DNA from: Roseateles oligotrophus
GTDB taxonomy: Bacteria > Pseudomonadota > Gammaproteobacteria > Burkholderiales > Burkholderiaceae_C
Direction of reading: 5' to 3'
Length of the DNA: 64,000 nt
Assembly (NCBI RefSeq): GCF_014204525.1
Contig: NZ_JACHLP010000003.1
Location: 1 to 64,000, forward strand
In this document: positions 34,645 through 43,558 of the stretch, one piece after another
Layout of the letters: every line of letters starts with the position of its first letter
Numbering within the stretch: the first letter of the stretch is position 1
Position numbers and translations under genes: made by a program
Notes under the pieces: model-generated
The model's input: the letters and a program-made list of their open reading frames with translations, nothing else
Databases searched by the model: none
What the model was told of the DNA's origin: nothing

Positions 34645-36021
34645 TCAGCGCCCCATTTCCTTCAGATAACGCTGGCGTGCGTCAAAGGCGGTGCCGGCGA
34701 AGTCGCTGAACACACCGTCCACACCGGCGCGGTAATAGGCCAGGTACTCGGCCACCGGATCGCCTTGATAGACGCCGGCCAGGCGGCTGGCCTCGCTGCG
34801 GAAGGTGTAGACATGCACGATCAAGCCGGCCTTGTGCGCATCGGCGATCACGCTGCTGGGCGTGACCTTGTTGACGGCCTTCAGCCCGCCCGTGCCATCG
34901 GGCGTGGTGTGCAGCATCAGCTGCGGCTTCCAGGGGCCGATGCCGTCGGCATAGGTTTTGATCTCGGCCAGGCCGGCCGGGGTCAGCAGAACGCCGAAGT
35001 AACGCGGGTCACCGGCGACGGTCCAGCTATAGGGTCGGCCGGAGATGAAGTTCCACTCGTCCGGCTGCTGGTAAATCATCTCGCCGGTCTTGTAGTTGAC
35101 GTCATTGCCGTCGATCAGCTGCACAGCGCGCGCCTGCATGCCGGCGGCGCGCAGGTATTTGAGCGTCGGCGGGTCAAAGCTCTGCACAAAGATGGGGGCA
35201 TCGCGGCTGTCCAGCTTGTTGTCGCGAATGACCTTGAGGAAGATGTCCTCGAACGGCCGCTCGCCCGTGCCGCAGCCATTGGCCTTGGCCTGAGCGTTGT
35301 TCCAGACCGGGTTCTTCAGCTCGGGGTAGACGCTCAGCTTGCGACCGCTGGCCTTGCTCTTGGCCGCGGCAATATCGATCACCTCCTGGAAGGTGATGAC
35401 CGGGTATTTGCCGTTCTGGGCCGTGGCCTGCACCCGGTCCTTGGCGTTGTCATAGCTGGTGCCGCCCAGCCATTTCTTCAGCTCGGCCGCCGTGAAGTCG
35501 CTGATGGACCAATCGCCCGTGTGGTCTTCGCCGTCGACCACCAGGGACTTCAGCACCGACTTGGGATCCTTGGGGTCGGTCAGGTCACTCAGATAGAAGG
35601 CCGGGCCGCCGTAGACGGCCACATCGTATTTGACCGGCACCTTGACGCCGGGCACCGTGCGCTTGCGGGCGGCCACCTCGGCATTGCTCTTGGCGACCTC
35701 GGCGATATTGGTGTTGTCGCTGAGCCAGGGGTTGTGGCGGGCGATCAGCTGGCAGTCCTTGCTGAGGTGCAAGTCCAGCTCCAGCGAGTCGGCGCCGGCA
35801 TCGGCCGCGCCCTCGTAGGCCGGGCCGGTCTCCTCGGGGAACAGACCCGGCAGGCCGCGATGGCCGATCACCAGCGGGTCCGCGCCGCCCAGCGTGGGCA
35901 GGGGCGTGAGCACATCGCCGCCGCCACAGGCCACCAGGCCCAGGCTTGCGGCCAGGGCCGACAGCGCCAGGCCGCCACGGGCCAGGTATTGATTCTTCTT
36001 GAGGGAGGGCTGGGTTTTCAT
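34645..36021 (-). CDS. glpQ: Glycerophosphodiester phosphodiesterase, lipoprotein
   Basis: A 458-residue exported enzyme that should hydrolyse glycerophosphodiesters to glycerol-3-phosphate and an alcohol. The N-terminus ALSALAASLGLVACGGG has a lipobox LVAC, so it is predicted to be lipidated and anchored, rather than a soluble periplasmic protein. Catalytic motifs: VIGHRGLPGLFPEET (His, Glu), DSLELDLHL (metal Glu/Asp) and IARHNPW. The length is larger than E. coli GlpQ (about 358 residues), with an inserted region around 130-230. Confidence 0.92.
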   Translation of the reverse strand: MKTQPSLKKNQYLARGGLALSALAASLGLVACGGGDVLTPLPTLGGADPLVIGHRGLPGLFPEETGPAYEGAADAGADSLELDLHLSKDCQLIARHNPWLSDNTNIAEVAKSNAEVAARKRTVPGVKVPVKYDVAVYGGPAFYLSDLTDPKDPKSVLKSLVVDGEDHTGDWSISDFTAAELKKWLGGTSYDNAKDRVQATAQNGKYPVITFQEVIDIAAAKSKASGRKLSVYPELKNPVWNNAQAKANGCGTGERPFEDIFLKVIRDNKLDSRDAPIFVQSFDPPTLKYLRAAGMQARAVQLIDGNDVNYKTGEMIYQQPDEWNFISGRPYSWTVAGDPRYFGVLLTPAGLAEIKTYADGIGPWKPQLMLHTTPDGTGGLKAVNKVTPSSVIADAHKAGLIVHVYTFRSEASRLAGVYQGDPVAEYLAYYRAGVDGVFSDFAGTAFDARQRYLKEMGR

Positions 36022-36100
36022 GCGATCTTCAGGGCAAGCCAAGGGATGGTCACAGTGTGCCCAGCCCAGGTGTCCAGCGCATGACAGTGTCACAAACGCA

Positions 36101-36730
36101 TCAGCGCGGTCGTTGGAAGGCCGCCCGGGCCTTGGCCGTCTGCTCCCGGATCACGCAACCATGAGCATGGTCGTTGATCAGGCCCATGGACTGGATGAAG
36201 GCATACATGGTGGTGGGGCCGACAAACTTCCAGCCGCGCTTCTTCAAGTCCTTGGACAGGGCCTTTGATGCCTCGGACTCCGTCAGCGACTGCGGCTCGG
36301 GCTCCTGGCCACCCTGCTGCTGCGGCTCGAAGCGCCAGATATAGCGGGCCAGCGAGCCCTGCTCGGCCACCAGCTCCAGGCAGCGCTGTGCATTATTGAT
36401 GGCGGCTTCGATCTTGCCGCGGTGGCGCACGATGGCGGCGTCCTGCAGCAGGCGCTCCACATCGGCCGGGCCGAAACGCGCGACCTGCTCGAAGTCAAAG
36501 CCAGCGAAGGCGGCGCGGAAGCCCTCCCGCTTGTTCAGAATCGTGCGCCAGGACAGGCCGGACTGAAAGCCTTCCAGGCACAGCTTCTCGAACAGGCGCT
36601 TGTCATCGCCAACCGGGAAGCCCCACTCCGTGTCGTGATAGCGCAGATAAGCCTCGTCCCCGGCCGCGGCCGCGCACCAGCGGCAACGTGGCCAACCATC
36701 GGGAGGCAGATACAGCGTTTCAGAACTCAT
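36101..36730 (-). CDS. tag: DNA-3-methyladenine glycosylase I
   Basis: Removes 3-methyladenine from alkylated DNA; 209 residues. The zinc-binding residues appear as RCRWC at the N-terminus and HAHGC near the C-terminus. YHDTEWGFPVGDDKRLFEKLCLEGFQSGLSWRTIL contains the conserved Glu of the base pocket, and GPTTMYAFIQSMGLINDHAHGC is canonical. A short insertion QQQGGQEPEPQ lies around residues 135-145. ATG at 36730. Confidence 0.96.
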   Translation of the reverse strand: MSSETLYLPPDGWPRCRWCAAAAGDEAYLRYHDTEWGFPVGDDKRLFEKLCLEGFQSGLSWRTILNKREGFRAAFAGFDFEQVARFGPADVERLLQDAAIVRHRGKIEAAINNAQRCLELVAEQGSLARYIWRFEPQQQGGQEPEPQSLTESEASKALSKDLKKRGWKFVGPTTMYAFIQSMGLINDHAHGCVIREQTAKARAAFQRPR

Positions 36731-36814
36731 GGGCGGCTCGCGGCAGGAATAAGCAGACCTGCCAGCATAGCCGCGCAAGCACCCAGAAGTTTGTCGGGAT
36801 CCTAGAATGCAGCC

Positions 36815-37189
36815 ATGGCAAATCCTCAATTCACATGCAGCGTCCAGGTCGCAGTCCTGGCCGAACAGACGCAAGTCGAGCAAGGCATCCATGCCTATAG
36901 CTACACCATCACGATTGAGAACACGGGCGATATCGCGGCCCAGCTGATCGCTCGCCACTGGACCATCGTCGACGCCCGCGGCCACGAGCAGACGGTGGAC
37001 GGCCTGGCCGTCGTCGGCCACCAGCCCCTGCTGGCGCCGGGCCAGTCCTTCAAATACAGCTCCTGGGCGCAGATCGCCACACCACAGGGCAGCATGCGCG
37101 GCCGCTTTCTGTGCGTCAGCGAAGAGGCCGAGGTCTTCTACACCGAAGTGCCCGAGTTCATGCTGGCCGACAGCAGCACTCTGCATTGA
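36815..37189 (+). CDS. apaG: ApaG protein
   Basis: A 124-residue single-domain protein of the ApaG family (fibronectin-III-like beta sandwich). YSYTITIENTGDIAAQLIARHWTIVDARG and GQSFKYSSWAQIATPQGSMRGRF are family hallmarks. It is linked in E. coli to Ap4A and cobalt phenotypes, but its molecular role is not defined. It is followed after 14 bp by the PF10136 gene, so probably an operon. Confidence 0.96.
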   Translation: MANPQFTCSVQVAVLAEQTQVEQGIHAYSYTITIENTGDIAAQLIARHWTIVDARGHEQTVDGLAVVGHQPLLAPGQSFKYSSWAQIATPQGSMRGRFLCVSEEAEVFYTEVPEFMLADSSTLH

Positions 37190-37203
37190 GCCTGCTGTCG
37201 CCC

Positions 37204-39216
37204 ATGCTGATCCGTCCTGCCAAGACCTGGGACCTGACGGCCCTGCTCAATGCCGCCGACCCACGCGCCCAGCTCGCCGCTCGCAATCTGTGGCTGGCCC
37301 GCTTGCTGGAATGGCTGCGCCACCCGGCCGAGCGCGAAGAAAAAGCCAGCCAGACCCCACTGCCCCTGCTGCGGCTCAAGCACCTGCTCAATGTGCTGGA
37401 CCGCCACCCCGAACATGCCAAGCCCATCGCCGAGCTGCTGAACAGCATCTGGCGCGATGTGGAGGCCGTCGGCCTGTTCACCGATGTGGGCTTTGCGCCG
37501 CGCGTGGCCTTGTGGAGCGAGTGCCTGCACCGCCTGCGCCAGCACCTGCTGCCCCGCAGCGCCGACACCGATGATCTGGGCGAGCTCTTCGACCTGCTCT
37601 TCCCCGACGAGGCGGACGAGCAATGGCTGCTGGCCATGGACGAGGACATGATCCAGCGCCTGAGCGATCTGCTGGCCCTGGGCCGCTCGGCGCTGCACAC
37701 CACGGAGCCCAAACCCTGGACCATGCCCATGATCAGCGGCCTGACGGCCCTGGTCAGCGCCGTGCGCGCCTCGGGCCTGAACGGCAGCCTGCGCCGGCGC
37801 ATGAGCGAAGAGCTGCTGGCCACCAAGCCCTTCGAGCAATTGGCGAGCGCCTGCGACGCCCTGGTGCAGGCCCTGCACGAGCAGGACCCGGCCGCCACCC
37901 AGCAAAGCCTGCAATACCTGCGCGCCCTGCTGGAGGCCTGCCACCGCGCCGCCGCCAGCGTGCCCGAGCATCTGGAGCAGCATGGCGTGTCGGTGGACAT
38001 CATGTTCGCCGTCGAACAGCTGCAGGCCCGCATCCAGCGCATTGAAGCCCTGCTGGACTGCCTCTGCAGCGAGCAGCCCCAGCGCGAGCTGCAGCGCCTG
38101 TTGGCCAGCCTGGTGCGGGTGGACCATGAACGGCGCAGCATCCGCACCCTGTTTGCCAGCCATTACTCCCTGCTGGCCCGCAAAGTGGCCGAGCGCAGCG
38201 CCGAGACGGGTGAGCACTACATCACCCGCGACCGCGCCGACTACCGCCTGATGCTGAACCACGCGGCGGGCGGCGGCGCCATCATCGCCGGCACCACCTT
38301 CGTCAAATTCCTGGTCATGGCCCTGGGCCTGAGCGCCTTGTGGGGCGGCTTCTGGGCCGGCGTCAACTACGCCGCCAGCTTCGTCATCATCCATCTGCTG
38401 CACTGGACGGTCGCGACCAAGCAACCGGCCATGACGGCACCGGCGATGGCGCAAAAGCTGGAGCACATCGAGACCGAGGAAGGCCTGCAGAGCTTTGTCG
38501 ACGAGGTGGCCAATCTGCTGCGTTCGCAGATGGCCGGCATCCTGGGCAATCTGGCCGTGGTGGCACCGCTGGTGCTGGGCGCGCAAGTGCTGAGCCAGCT
38601 GATCTTTGGCGCGCCCCTGGTCGGGCCGCAGCAAGCCCACTACGTCCTGCACAGCCTGACCCTGCTGGGCCCCTCGCTGCTGTTCGCCGCCTTCACCGGT
38701 GTGCTGCTGTTCAGCAGCAGCCTGGTGGCGGGCTGGGTCGAGAACTGGTTTGTCTTCCACCGCCTGGATGCCGCCATCGCCTGGAACCCCGGCCTGATCG
38801 CCCGCCTGGGCGCCGCCCGTGCCCAGCGCTGGGCGCAGTGGTGGCGGGCCAATATCAGCGGCATGGCCGCCAATGTCTCGCTGGGCCTGATGCTGGGCCT
38901 GGTTCCGCCGGTGCTGGGCTTTATCGGCATCCCGCTGGATGTGCGCCACGTCACCCTGTCCACCGGCCAGCTGGCCGCGGCGGCCGGCGCCCTCGGCCCC
39001 GAGGTGCTGAAGATGGGCGCCTTCTGGTGGTGCGTGGCCGGCATCGCCTGCACCGGCGTGCTGAATCTGGGCGTCAGCTTTTACCTGGCGATGAAGGTGG
39101 CGCTGCGCTCGCGCGGTATCCGCCTGGCCGACCGGGCGCGGGTGACGCGCGCTATCTGGCAGCGCCTGCGCGAGCAGCCCCGCAGCTTCTTCCTGCCGCC
39201 CAAGCAGAGCTCATGA
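37204..39216 (+). CDS. PF10136-type membrane protein ('site-specific recombinase')
   Basis: A 670-residue protein of the family labelled SpecificRecomb after a Neisseria gene. The first 370 residues are soluble and helix-rich. The remainder has about six hydrophobic segments (for example GGGAIIAGTTFVKFLVMALGL and ANVSLGLMLGLVPPVLGFIG). No serine- or tyrosine-recombinase catalytic motif is visible, so the recombinase label is doubtful; a membrane-associated role is more likely. The ATG at 37204 is used. Encoded next to apaG, as in related beta-proteobacteria. Confidence 0.88.
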   Translation: MLIRPAKTWDLTALLNAADPRAQLAARNLWLARLLEWLRHPAEREEKASQTPLPLLRLKHLLNVLDRHPEHAKPIAELLNSIWRDVEAVGLFTDVGFAPRVALWSECLHRLRQHLLPRSADTDDLGELFDLLFPDEADEQWLLAMDEDMIQRLSDLLALGRSALHTTEPKPWTMPMISGLTALVSAVRASGLNGSLRRRMSEELLATKPFEQLASACDALVQALHEQDPAATQQSLQYLRALLEACHRAAASVPEHLEQHGVSVDIMFAVEQLQARIQRIEALLDCLCSEQPQRELQRLLASLVRVDHERRSIRTLFASHYSLLARKVAERSAETGEHYITRDRADYRLMLNHAAGGGAIIAGTTFVKFLVMALGLSALWGGFWAGVNYAASFVIIHLLHWTVATKQPAMTAPAMAQKLEHIETEEGLQSFVDEVANLLRSQMAGILGNLAVVAPLVLGAQVLSQLIFGAPLVGPQQAHYVLHSLTLLGPSLLFAAFTGVLLFSSSLVAGWVENWFVFHRLDAAIAWNPGLIARLGAARAQRWAQWWRANISGMAANVSLGLMLGLVPPVLGFIGIPLDVRHVTLSTGQLAAAAGALGPEVLKMGAFWWCVAGIACTGVLNLGVSFYLAMKVALRSRGIRLADRARVTRAIWQRLREQPRSFFLPPKQSS

Positions 39217-39330
39217 ATCGCTGCCCTCATCGCGCCGCTCCCCGCCCTTGCGCCCCGAGAACATGGTCCACCAAACAATAAAAATCAGCAGTGCCAAGGC
39301 GGCCAAGGCCTCCAGCAAAATCACAGCCAT
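39211..39330 (-). CDS. Possible small single-span membrane protein
   Basis: A 39-residue ORF: one hydrophobic helix (MAVILLEALAALALLIFIVWW) and a charged tail (FSGRKGGERRDEGSDS), a plausible inner-membrane micropeptide. It overlaps the end of the PF10136 gene by 6 bp and lies antisense to the proposed mltA start. The WWTMFSGR-type junction recalls small proteins of related bacteria (from memory). If real, mltA must start farther downstream or the two overlap. Confidence 0.4.
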   Translation of the reverse strand: MAVILLEALAALALLIFIVWWTMFSGRKGGERRDEGSDS

Positions 39331-40543
39331 CGTTTTCGCCCCATCCACAAGATTTGCAAGGTTTGCAAGCCTGCGCCCAGCCGCAGCGCTGGCGATTCTA
39401 GGGCTGCTGGCGGCCTGCTCGACGCCGCCGCCCAGCAGCACCGCGCCGGGTAAAACCGCCCCCAGCCTCGGCGAGGCCCGCAGCGCCGAGGCCGAGGCCA
39501 CGCCGCAACGCAGCCGCCAGGTGCTGCTGCGCGAACGCTCGCGCTGGGTTGCCGCCGATTGGAGCGAGTTGCCCGGCTGGGGCGAGGACCGCGCCAGCGA
39601 GCTGTGGCCGGCCTTGCTGCAAGGCTGTGCGCGGCCCGCGCCCGGCTGGGCCGAGGTCTGCGCCCAGGCCCGTGTGGAAACACCACAGAGCGATGCCGAA
39701 GCCAGCTTGTGGCTGATGCAGCATCTGCGCCCCTACCGGGTGGAAAGCCTGGAGGGCGAGGGCCAAGGCCTCTTGACCGGCTATTTCGAACCCCAGCTGG
39801 AGGCCAGGCGGCGGCCGCAAGGCGCCTTCCAGGTGCCGGTGCATGCGGCGCCGGCCGATCTGCAGCAGCGCCGGCCCTATTTCACCCGCCAGCAGATCGA
39901 GAGCGAGCCGCAGCTGCGGGCGCGCCTGCGCAAGCATGAGCTGGCCTTTCTGGACGACCCGCTGGATCTGCTGGTGCTGCAGATCCAGGGCTCGGGCCGG
40001 CTGCGCATCAGCGGGCCGGACGGCGCCGAGCAATGGGTTCGCATGGCTTTTGCCGGCCACAACGACCAGCCCTATCAATCGGTGGGCAAGGCCTTGATCG
40101 AACGCGGCGAGCTGCGCCCCGGCGAGGCCTCCTGGCCGCAGATCCGCGACTGGCTGCGCCGCAACCCGCTGCGCGCCAGCGAGGTCCTGTGGAGCAATCC
40201 GCGCTATGTCTTCTTCCGCGAGGAGCCCCTGGGCGATCCGAACAAAGGCCCGCGCGGCGCCCAGGGCGTGCCCCTGACGCCGGGCCGCTCGGTGGCGGTG
40301 GACCGCGCCAGCATCCCCTACGGCACACCCTTGTGGCTGGACAGCCTGGACCCCATGAGCCTGCTGCCCCTGCGCCGCCTGACCATGGCCCAGGACACCG
40401 GCAGCGCCATCACCGGCGCCGTGCGGGCCGACTACTTCTGGGGCTGGGGCCGCGAAGCCGAGGCGCAGGCCGGCCGCATGAAAAACCCGCTGCGGCTGTG
40501 GGCGCTGTGGCCGGCGACCGAGGCCGGCAAGACCCTCTATTGA
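39263..40543 (+). CDS. mltA: Membrane-bound lytic murein transglycosylase A
   Basis: Lipoprotein of 426 residues that cleaves peptidoglycan to 1,6-anhydromuropeptides. The MltA barrel shows LLTGYFEPQLEARR, LQIQGSGRLRISGPDG, GRSVAVDRASIPYGTPLWL and a 3D domain with the catalytic Asp in MAQDTGSAITGAVRADYFWGWG. A lipobox LLAAC is present. With the ATG at 39263 the Cys is at about residue 52, unusually far in, so the start is uncertain; no better ATG/GTG was found between 39263 and the hydrophobic segment. Confidence 0.92.
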   Translation: MVHQTIKISSAKAAKASSKITAIVFAPSTRFARFASLRPAAALAILGLLAACSTPPPSSTAPGKTAPSLGEARSAEAEATPQRSRQVLLRERSRWVAADWSELPGWGEDRASELWPALLQGCARPAPGWAEVCAQARVETPQSDAEASLWLMQHLRPYRVESLEGEGQGLLTGYFEPQLEARRRPQGAFQVPVHAAPADLQQRRPYFTRQQIESEPQLRARLRKHELAFLDDPLDLLVLQIQGSGRLRISGPDGAEQWVRMAFAGHNDQPYQSVGKALIERGELRPGEASWPQIRDWLRRNPLRASEVLWSNPRYVFFREEPLGDPNKGPRGAQGVPLTPGRSVAVDRASIPYGTPLWLDSLDPMSLLPLRRLTMAQDTGSAITGAVRADYFWGWGREAEAQAGRMKNPLRLWALWPATEAGKTLY

Positions 40544-40636
40544 TATGCGCCTGGCGCTGGCGCAGCGCGCCGCTTGAGACTACAGTTAGAGCGTCGGAGG
40601 ACAGGGAGCCATCGCCTTTTTACCAAGGAGCTCATC

Positions 40637-40810
40637 ATGTCCAGGCAAAAACTCCACGAGTATTCCGAAGGTGGCTTGCATATGGCGCTCTTGATCGCCG
40701 TGCTGCTCATCTTTGCCGGCGTCCTGCTCAAGGCCTTGTTCCTCGACTCCGAAGCGAGCCAATTCCTGCTCGGGCTGTTCGAGGCCGCCGTCAACAGCCG
40801 CTCCGGCTGA
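40637..40810 (+). CDS. Small membrane protein, 57 residues
   Basis: A short ORF with an excellent ribosome-binding site (AAGGAG, 6 bp before ATG). It has one hydrophobic segment, MALLIAVLLIFAGVLLKALF, flanked by a polar N-terminus MSRQKLHEYSEGG. No family recognised. It lies between mltA and the DUF427 gene. Confidence 0.7.
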   Translation: MSRQKLHEYSEGGLHMALLIAVLLIFAGVLLKALFLDSEASQFLLGLFEAAVNSRSG

Positions 40811-40820
40811 CGAGCTGCGT

Positions 40821-41102
40821 TCAAGGCAGGATCTGCACGCCCTTCCAGAAGGCGTAACGGCCCTTGATTTCGGCAGCAGCCTCCGTGGGCTCGGGGTAGA
40901 ACCAGACCGCGTCGGGGTTCATCTCGCCATTGACGAACAGGCTCAGGTAGTGCGCCTGGCCCTTCCAGGCGCAGCCCGTGCGATGGTTGCTGAATGTGGT
41001 GTATTCGCGCTTGAGCGAATCCGCCGGGAAATAGTGATTGCCTTCCACCAGCACGGTGTCGGCGCTCTCGGCGAGCACCACGCCATTCCAAACTGCCTTC
41101 AT
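40821..41102 (-). CDS. DUF427 domain protein
   Basis: A 93-residue single DUF427 domain: MKAVWNGVVLAESADTVLVEGNHYFP, REYTTFSNHRTGCAWKGQAHYLSL, and a C-terminal KGRYAFWKGVQI. The SNHRTGCAWKGQA-type loop is the conserved core with His/Cys/Trp. Function is unknown in the family. Divergent from the small gene at 41143 with a 40 bp gap that probably holds both promoters. Confidence 0.9.
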   Translation of the reverse strand: MKAVWNGVVLAESADTVLVEGNHYFPADSLKREYTTFSNHRTGCAWKGQAHYLSLFVNGEMNPDAVWFYPEPTEAAAEIKGRYAFWKGVQILP

Positions 41103-41142
41103 CAGCAGAGCCTCCTTGTTGTTTGCCTGGCGGACTATAGCC

Positions 41143-41397
41143 ATGGCGGACAATGGGCGGGTGAAACGCTACCACTCCCATCTCGGCAAAGACATCTTCA
41201 TCACCGCCGGCTCGGCCAAGGAATTGGCCCCCGGCAGCTTCGGCGTCTGCGCCATCGGCGGCGGCGCCGAAGGCTGGTCCGTCGTCCACATCGGCCCGGA
41301 AGGCGATGTCGCCGACCTGGGCGGCGAGTACTACTTCGGCACGCCGGAGGAGGCGCTGGAATTCGTCAAGGAGTTGATCGAAATCATGACAACCTGA
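41143..41397 (+). CDS. Small conserved-looking hypothetical protein, 84 residues
   Basis: Soluble 84-residue protein, MADNGRVKRYHSHLGKDIF at the start, then a Gly-rich middle (GSFGVCAIGGGAEGWSVVHIGPEGDVADLGGEYYFGTPEEALEFVKELI). Codon use is like its neighbours. No family recognised. The start is the first ATG after the divergent promoter gap. Confidence 0.7.
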   Translation: MADNGRVKRYHSHLGKDIFITAGSAKELAPGSFGVCAIGGGAEGWSVVHIGPEGDVADLGGEYYFGTPEEALEFVKELIEIMTT

Positions 41398-41537
41398 GTT
41401 GCCTGGCGCTAATAAGCAACAAAATGTACGTATCGCATAACGCATATCTTGAGCGCACAAATACACACATAAGATCCGCGCTCCCTGAATGAATGCGAGC
41501 TTCTCAAGGTATGGAACTCGCGCCAACAGATACGCCG

Positions 41538-41723
41538 ATGAACACCTGCCTGCTCTATTTCCTGATCGTCTTCGCCAGCACCGACTGGCACAGTGCCACC
41601 GTACTAAAGGAATTCAGAGAAGCAGACCGCTGCGAGGCGATTGAACGCCAGCTGGAGAAAATTGAAGGCGGCAGCCGACACTACCGCTGCATGACCATGG
41701 TCACCATGGAAGACAAGGCTTAG
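41538..41723 (+). CDS. Small possible exported protein, 61 residues
   Basis: MNTCLLYFLIVFASTDW forms a signal-like hydrophobic start. The rest is charged with cysteines at RCEAIERQ and YRCMTM, compatible with one disulfide. It follows an unusually AT-rich stretch (41398-41500). No family recognised; no strong ribosome-binding site. It may be a recently acquired or decayed gene. Confidence 0.5.
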   Translation: MNTCLLYFLIVFASTDWHSATVLKEFREADRCEAIERQLEKIEGGSRHYRCMTMVTMEDKA

Positions 41724-41746
41724 GCGGAACCCGCCCGCGTTCAGCC

Positions 41747-43405
41747 TTAAGGCCCCAGCAGATCCCGGCCCAAGGCCTCCGCCACCTCGATGCCATCCAC
41801 CCCGGCCGACATGATGCCGCCGGCATAACCCGCACCTTCACCGGCGGGGTACAGGCCTTTGACATTGAGACTTTGGTAGTCGCGCCCGCGGGTGATGCGC
41901 AGCGGCGAGGAGGTGCGGGTCTCGACACCGGTCAGCACCGCATCGGCCATGCTGAAGCCCTTGATCTGACGCTCAAAGGCCGGCAAGGCTTCGCGGATCG
42001 CGTCCAGACAGTAGCCGGGCAGGCTGCCACGGCCTTTTTGCTGCAGATCGGTCAGCGTCACGCCGGGCTTGTAGCTGGGCTCCACATTGCCCAGAACCTT
42101 GCTGCGCTGGCGCTTGATGAAGTCGCCCACCAGGGCGCCGGGGGCTTTGTAGCCGCCCTCGCCCAGCTCGTAGGCGCGGCTCTCCCAGATGCGCTGGAAG
42201 GCCATGCCGTCCAGCGGGCTGACCGGGCCTTCCGTCTTGCCGTCCTGGCGATAGTCCTGCGGGCTGATGCCGACCACGATGCCGGCATTGGCATTGCGCT
42301 CGTTGCGCGAATACTGGCTCATGCCATTGGTGACCACGCGCTCGGGCTCGGAGGTGGCCGCCACCACGGTGCCACCGGGGCACATGCAGAAGCTGTAGAC
42401 CGAACGGCCGTTCTTGGCGTGATGCACCAGCTTGTAATCGGCGGCGCCGAGGATCTCGTTGCCGGCGTTGGGGCCGAAGCGGGCGGCGTCGATGATGCTT
42501 TGCGGATGCTCGATGCGATAGCCGATGGAAAAAGGCTTGGCCTCCATGAAGACGCCGCGCTCGTGCAGCATCGCGAAGGTGTCGCGGGCGCTGTGGCCCA
42601 GGGCCAGCACGACGTGATCTGCGGCGATCTGCTCGCCCGAGGCCAGCAGCACACCGCGCACATGGCCTTGCTCGATCAGCACATCCGAAACCTTTTGCTC
42701 GAAACGGATCTCGCCGCCCAGGGCCTCGATATCGGCGCGCATCTTGATCACCATCGAAACAAGGCGGAAGGTGCCGATATGGGGCTTGCTGACGTACAGG
42801 ATCTCCTCCGGCGCGCCCGCCTTGACGAACTCGTTCAAGACCTTGCGGGTCAGGTGGCGCGGGTCGGAGATCTGGCTCCACAGCTTGCCGTCGGAGAAGG
42901 TGCCGGCCCCGCCCTCGCCGAATTGCACATTCGACTCCGGGTTCAGCTCGCTGGTCCGCCACAGGCCCCAGGTGTCCTTGGTGCGTTCGCGCACGGGCTT
43001 GCCGCGCTCCAGCACGATGGGGCGCAAGCCCATCTGGGCCAGGATCAGGGCCGCAAAAATGCCGCAGGGGCCGAAGCCGACCACCACCGGCCGCGGGCGC
43101 TGCTGAGCGTAGAAATCTGCCGGCGCGTGGCCAACAAATTGGTAATTCGTATCGGGCGAGGGCTTGATATGCGCGTCACCCGCATGGCGCTGCAAAAGCT
43201 CCGCCTCCAGGCCCGCCGCCAACTCGCAATCGAGGGTGTAGATCAGCTGAATGGCCGACTTCTTGCGCGCGTCATAACTGCGCTTGAAGACGGTAAAACC
43301 CAGCAGCTGCGCCGCAGCGCCCAGACCCAGGCGTTGCTCGATGGCGGGGCGCAGGGCGTCCTCGGCATGGTCCAGCGGCAGGCGGAGTTCGGTGATGCGA
43401 AGCAT
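41747..43405 (-). CDS. FAD-dependent oxidoreductase (uncharacterised dehydrogenase family)
   Basis: A 552-residue flavoprotein. After an N-terminal alpha/beta domain (LRITELRLPLDHAEDALRPAI) comes the FAD-binding Rossmann motif PVVVGFGPCGIFAALILAQMG with ERGKPVRERT, then LNPESNVQFGEGGAGTFSDGKLW and GEGAGYAGGIMSAGVDGIEVAEALG at the end. This COG2509-type family lacks a defined substrate. It is a stand-alone gene on the minus strand. Confidence 0.9.
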   Translation of the reverse strand: MLRITELRLPLDHAEDALRPAIEQRLGLGAAAQLLGFTVFKRSYDARKKSAIQLIYTLDCELAAGLEAELLQRHAGDAHIKPSPDTNYQFVGHAPADFYAQQRPRPVVVGFGPCGIFAALILAQMGLRPIVLERGKPVRERTKDTWGLWRTSELNPESNVQFGEGGAGTFSDGKLWSQISDPRHLTRKVLNEFVKAGAPEEILYVSKPHIGTFRLVSMVIKMRADIEALGGEIRFEQKVSDVLIEQGHVRGVLLASGEQIAADHVVLALGHSARDTFAMLHERGVFMEAKPFSIGYRIEHPQSIIDAARFGPNAGNEILGAADYKLVHHAKNGRSVYSFCMCPGGTVVAATSEPERVVTNGMSQYSRNERNANAGIVVGISPQDYRQDGKTEGPVSPLDGMAFQRIWESRAYELGEGGYKAPGALVGDFIKRQRSKVLGNVEPSYKPGVTLTDLQQKGRGSLPGYCLDAIREALPAFERQIKGFSMADAVLTGVETRTSSPLRITRGRDYQSLNVKGLYPAGEGAGYAGGIMSAGVDGIEVAEALGRDLLGP

Positions 43406-43464
43406 GGCGGTGATTCAGTGAGTCAGCAAAACAGGCGGGGCCACAAAACAGGATTGGCGCGCTC

Positions 43465-43500
43465 AAAAAAACACAGGCCCTGCCGAATGGTAGGGCCTGT
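43465..43500 (-). terminator. Intrinsic terminator after the small basic protein gene
   Basis: Minus strand: stem ACAGGCCCT / AGGGCCTGT around a 10-nt loop, followed by a run of T (43465-43471). It lies about 60 bp after the 43559-43726 gene. Confidence 0.8.
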
Positions 43501-43558
43501 TGTTCTCAGCTCGGGCGCCCGATTCCGCAAAGAACCGGAGCCGCAAACTGGCAAGGGC

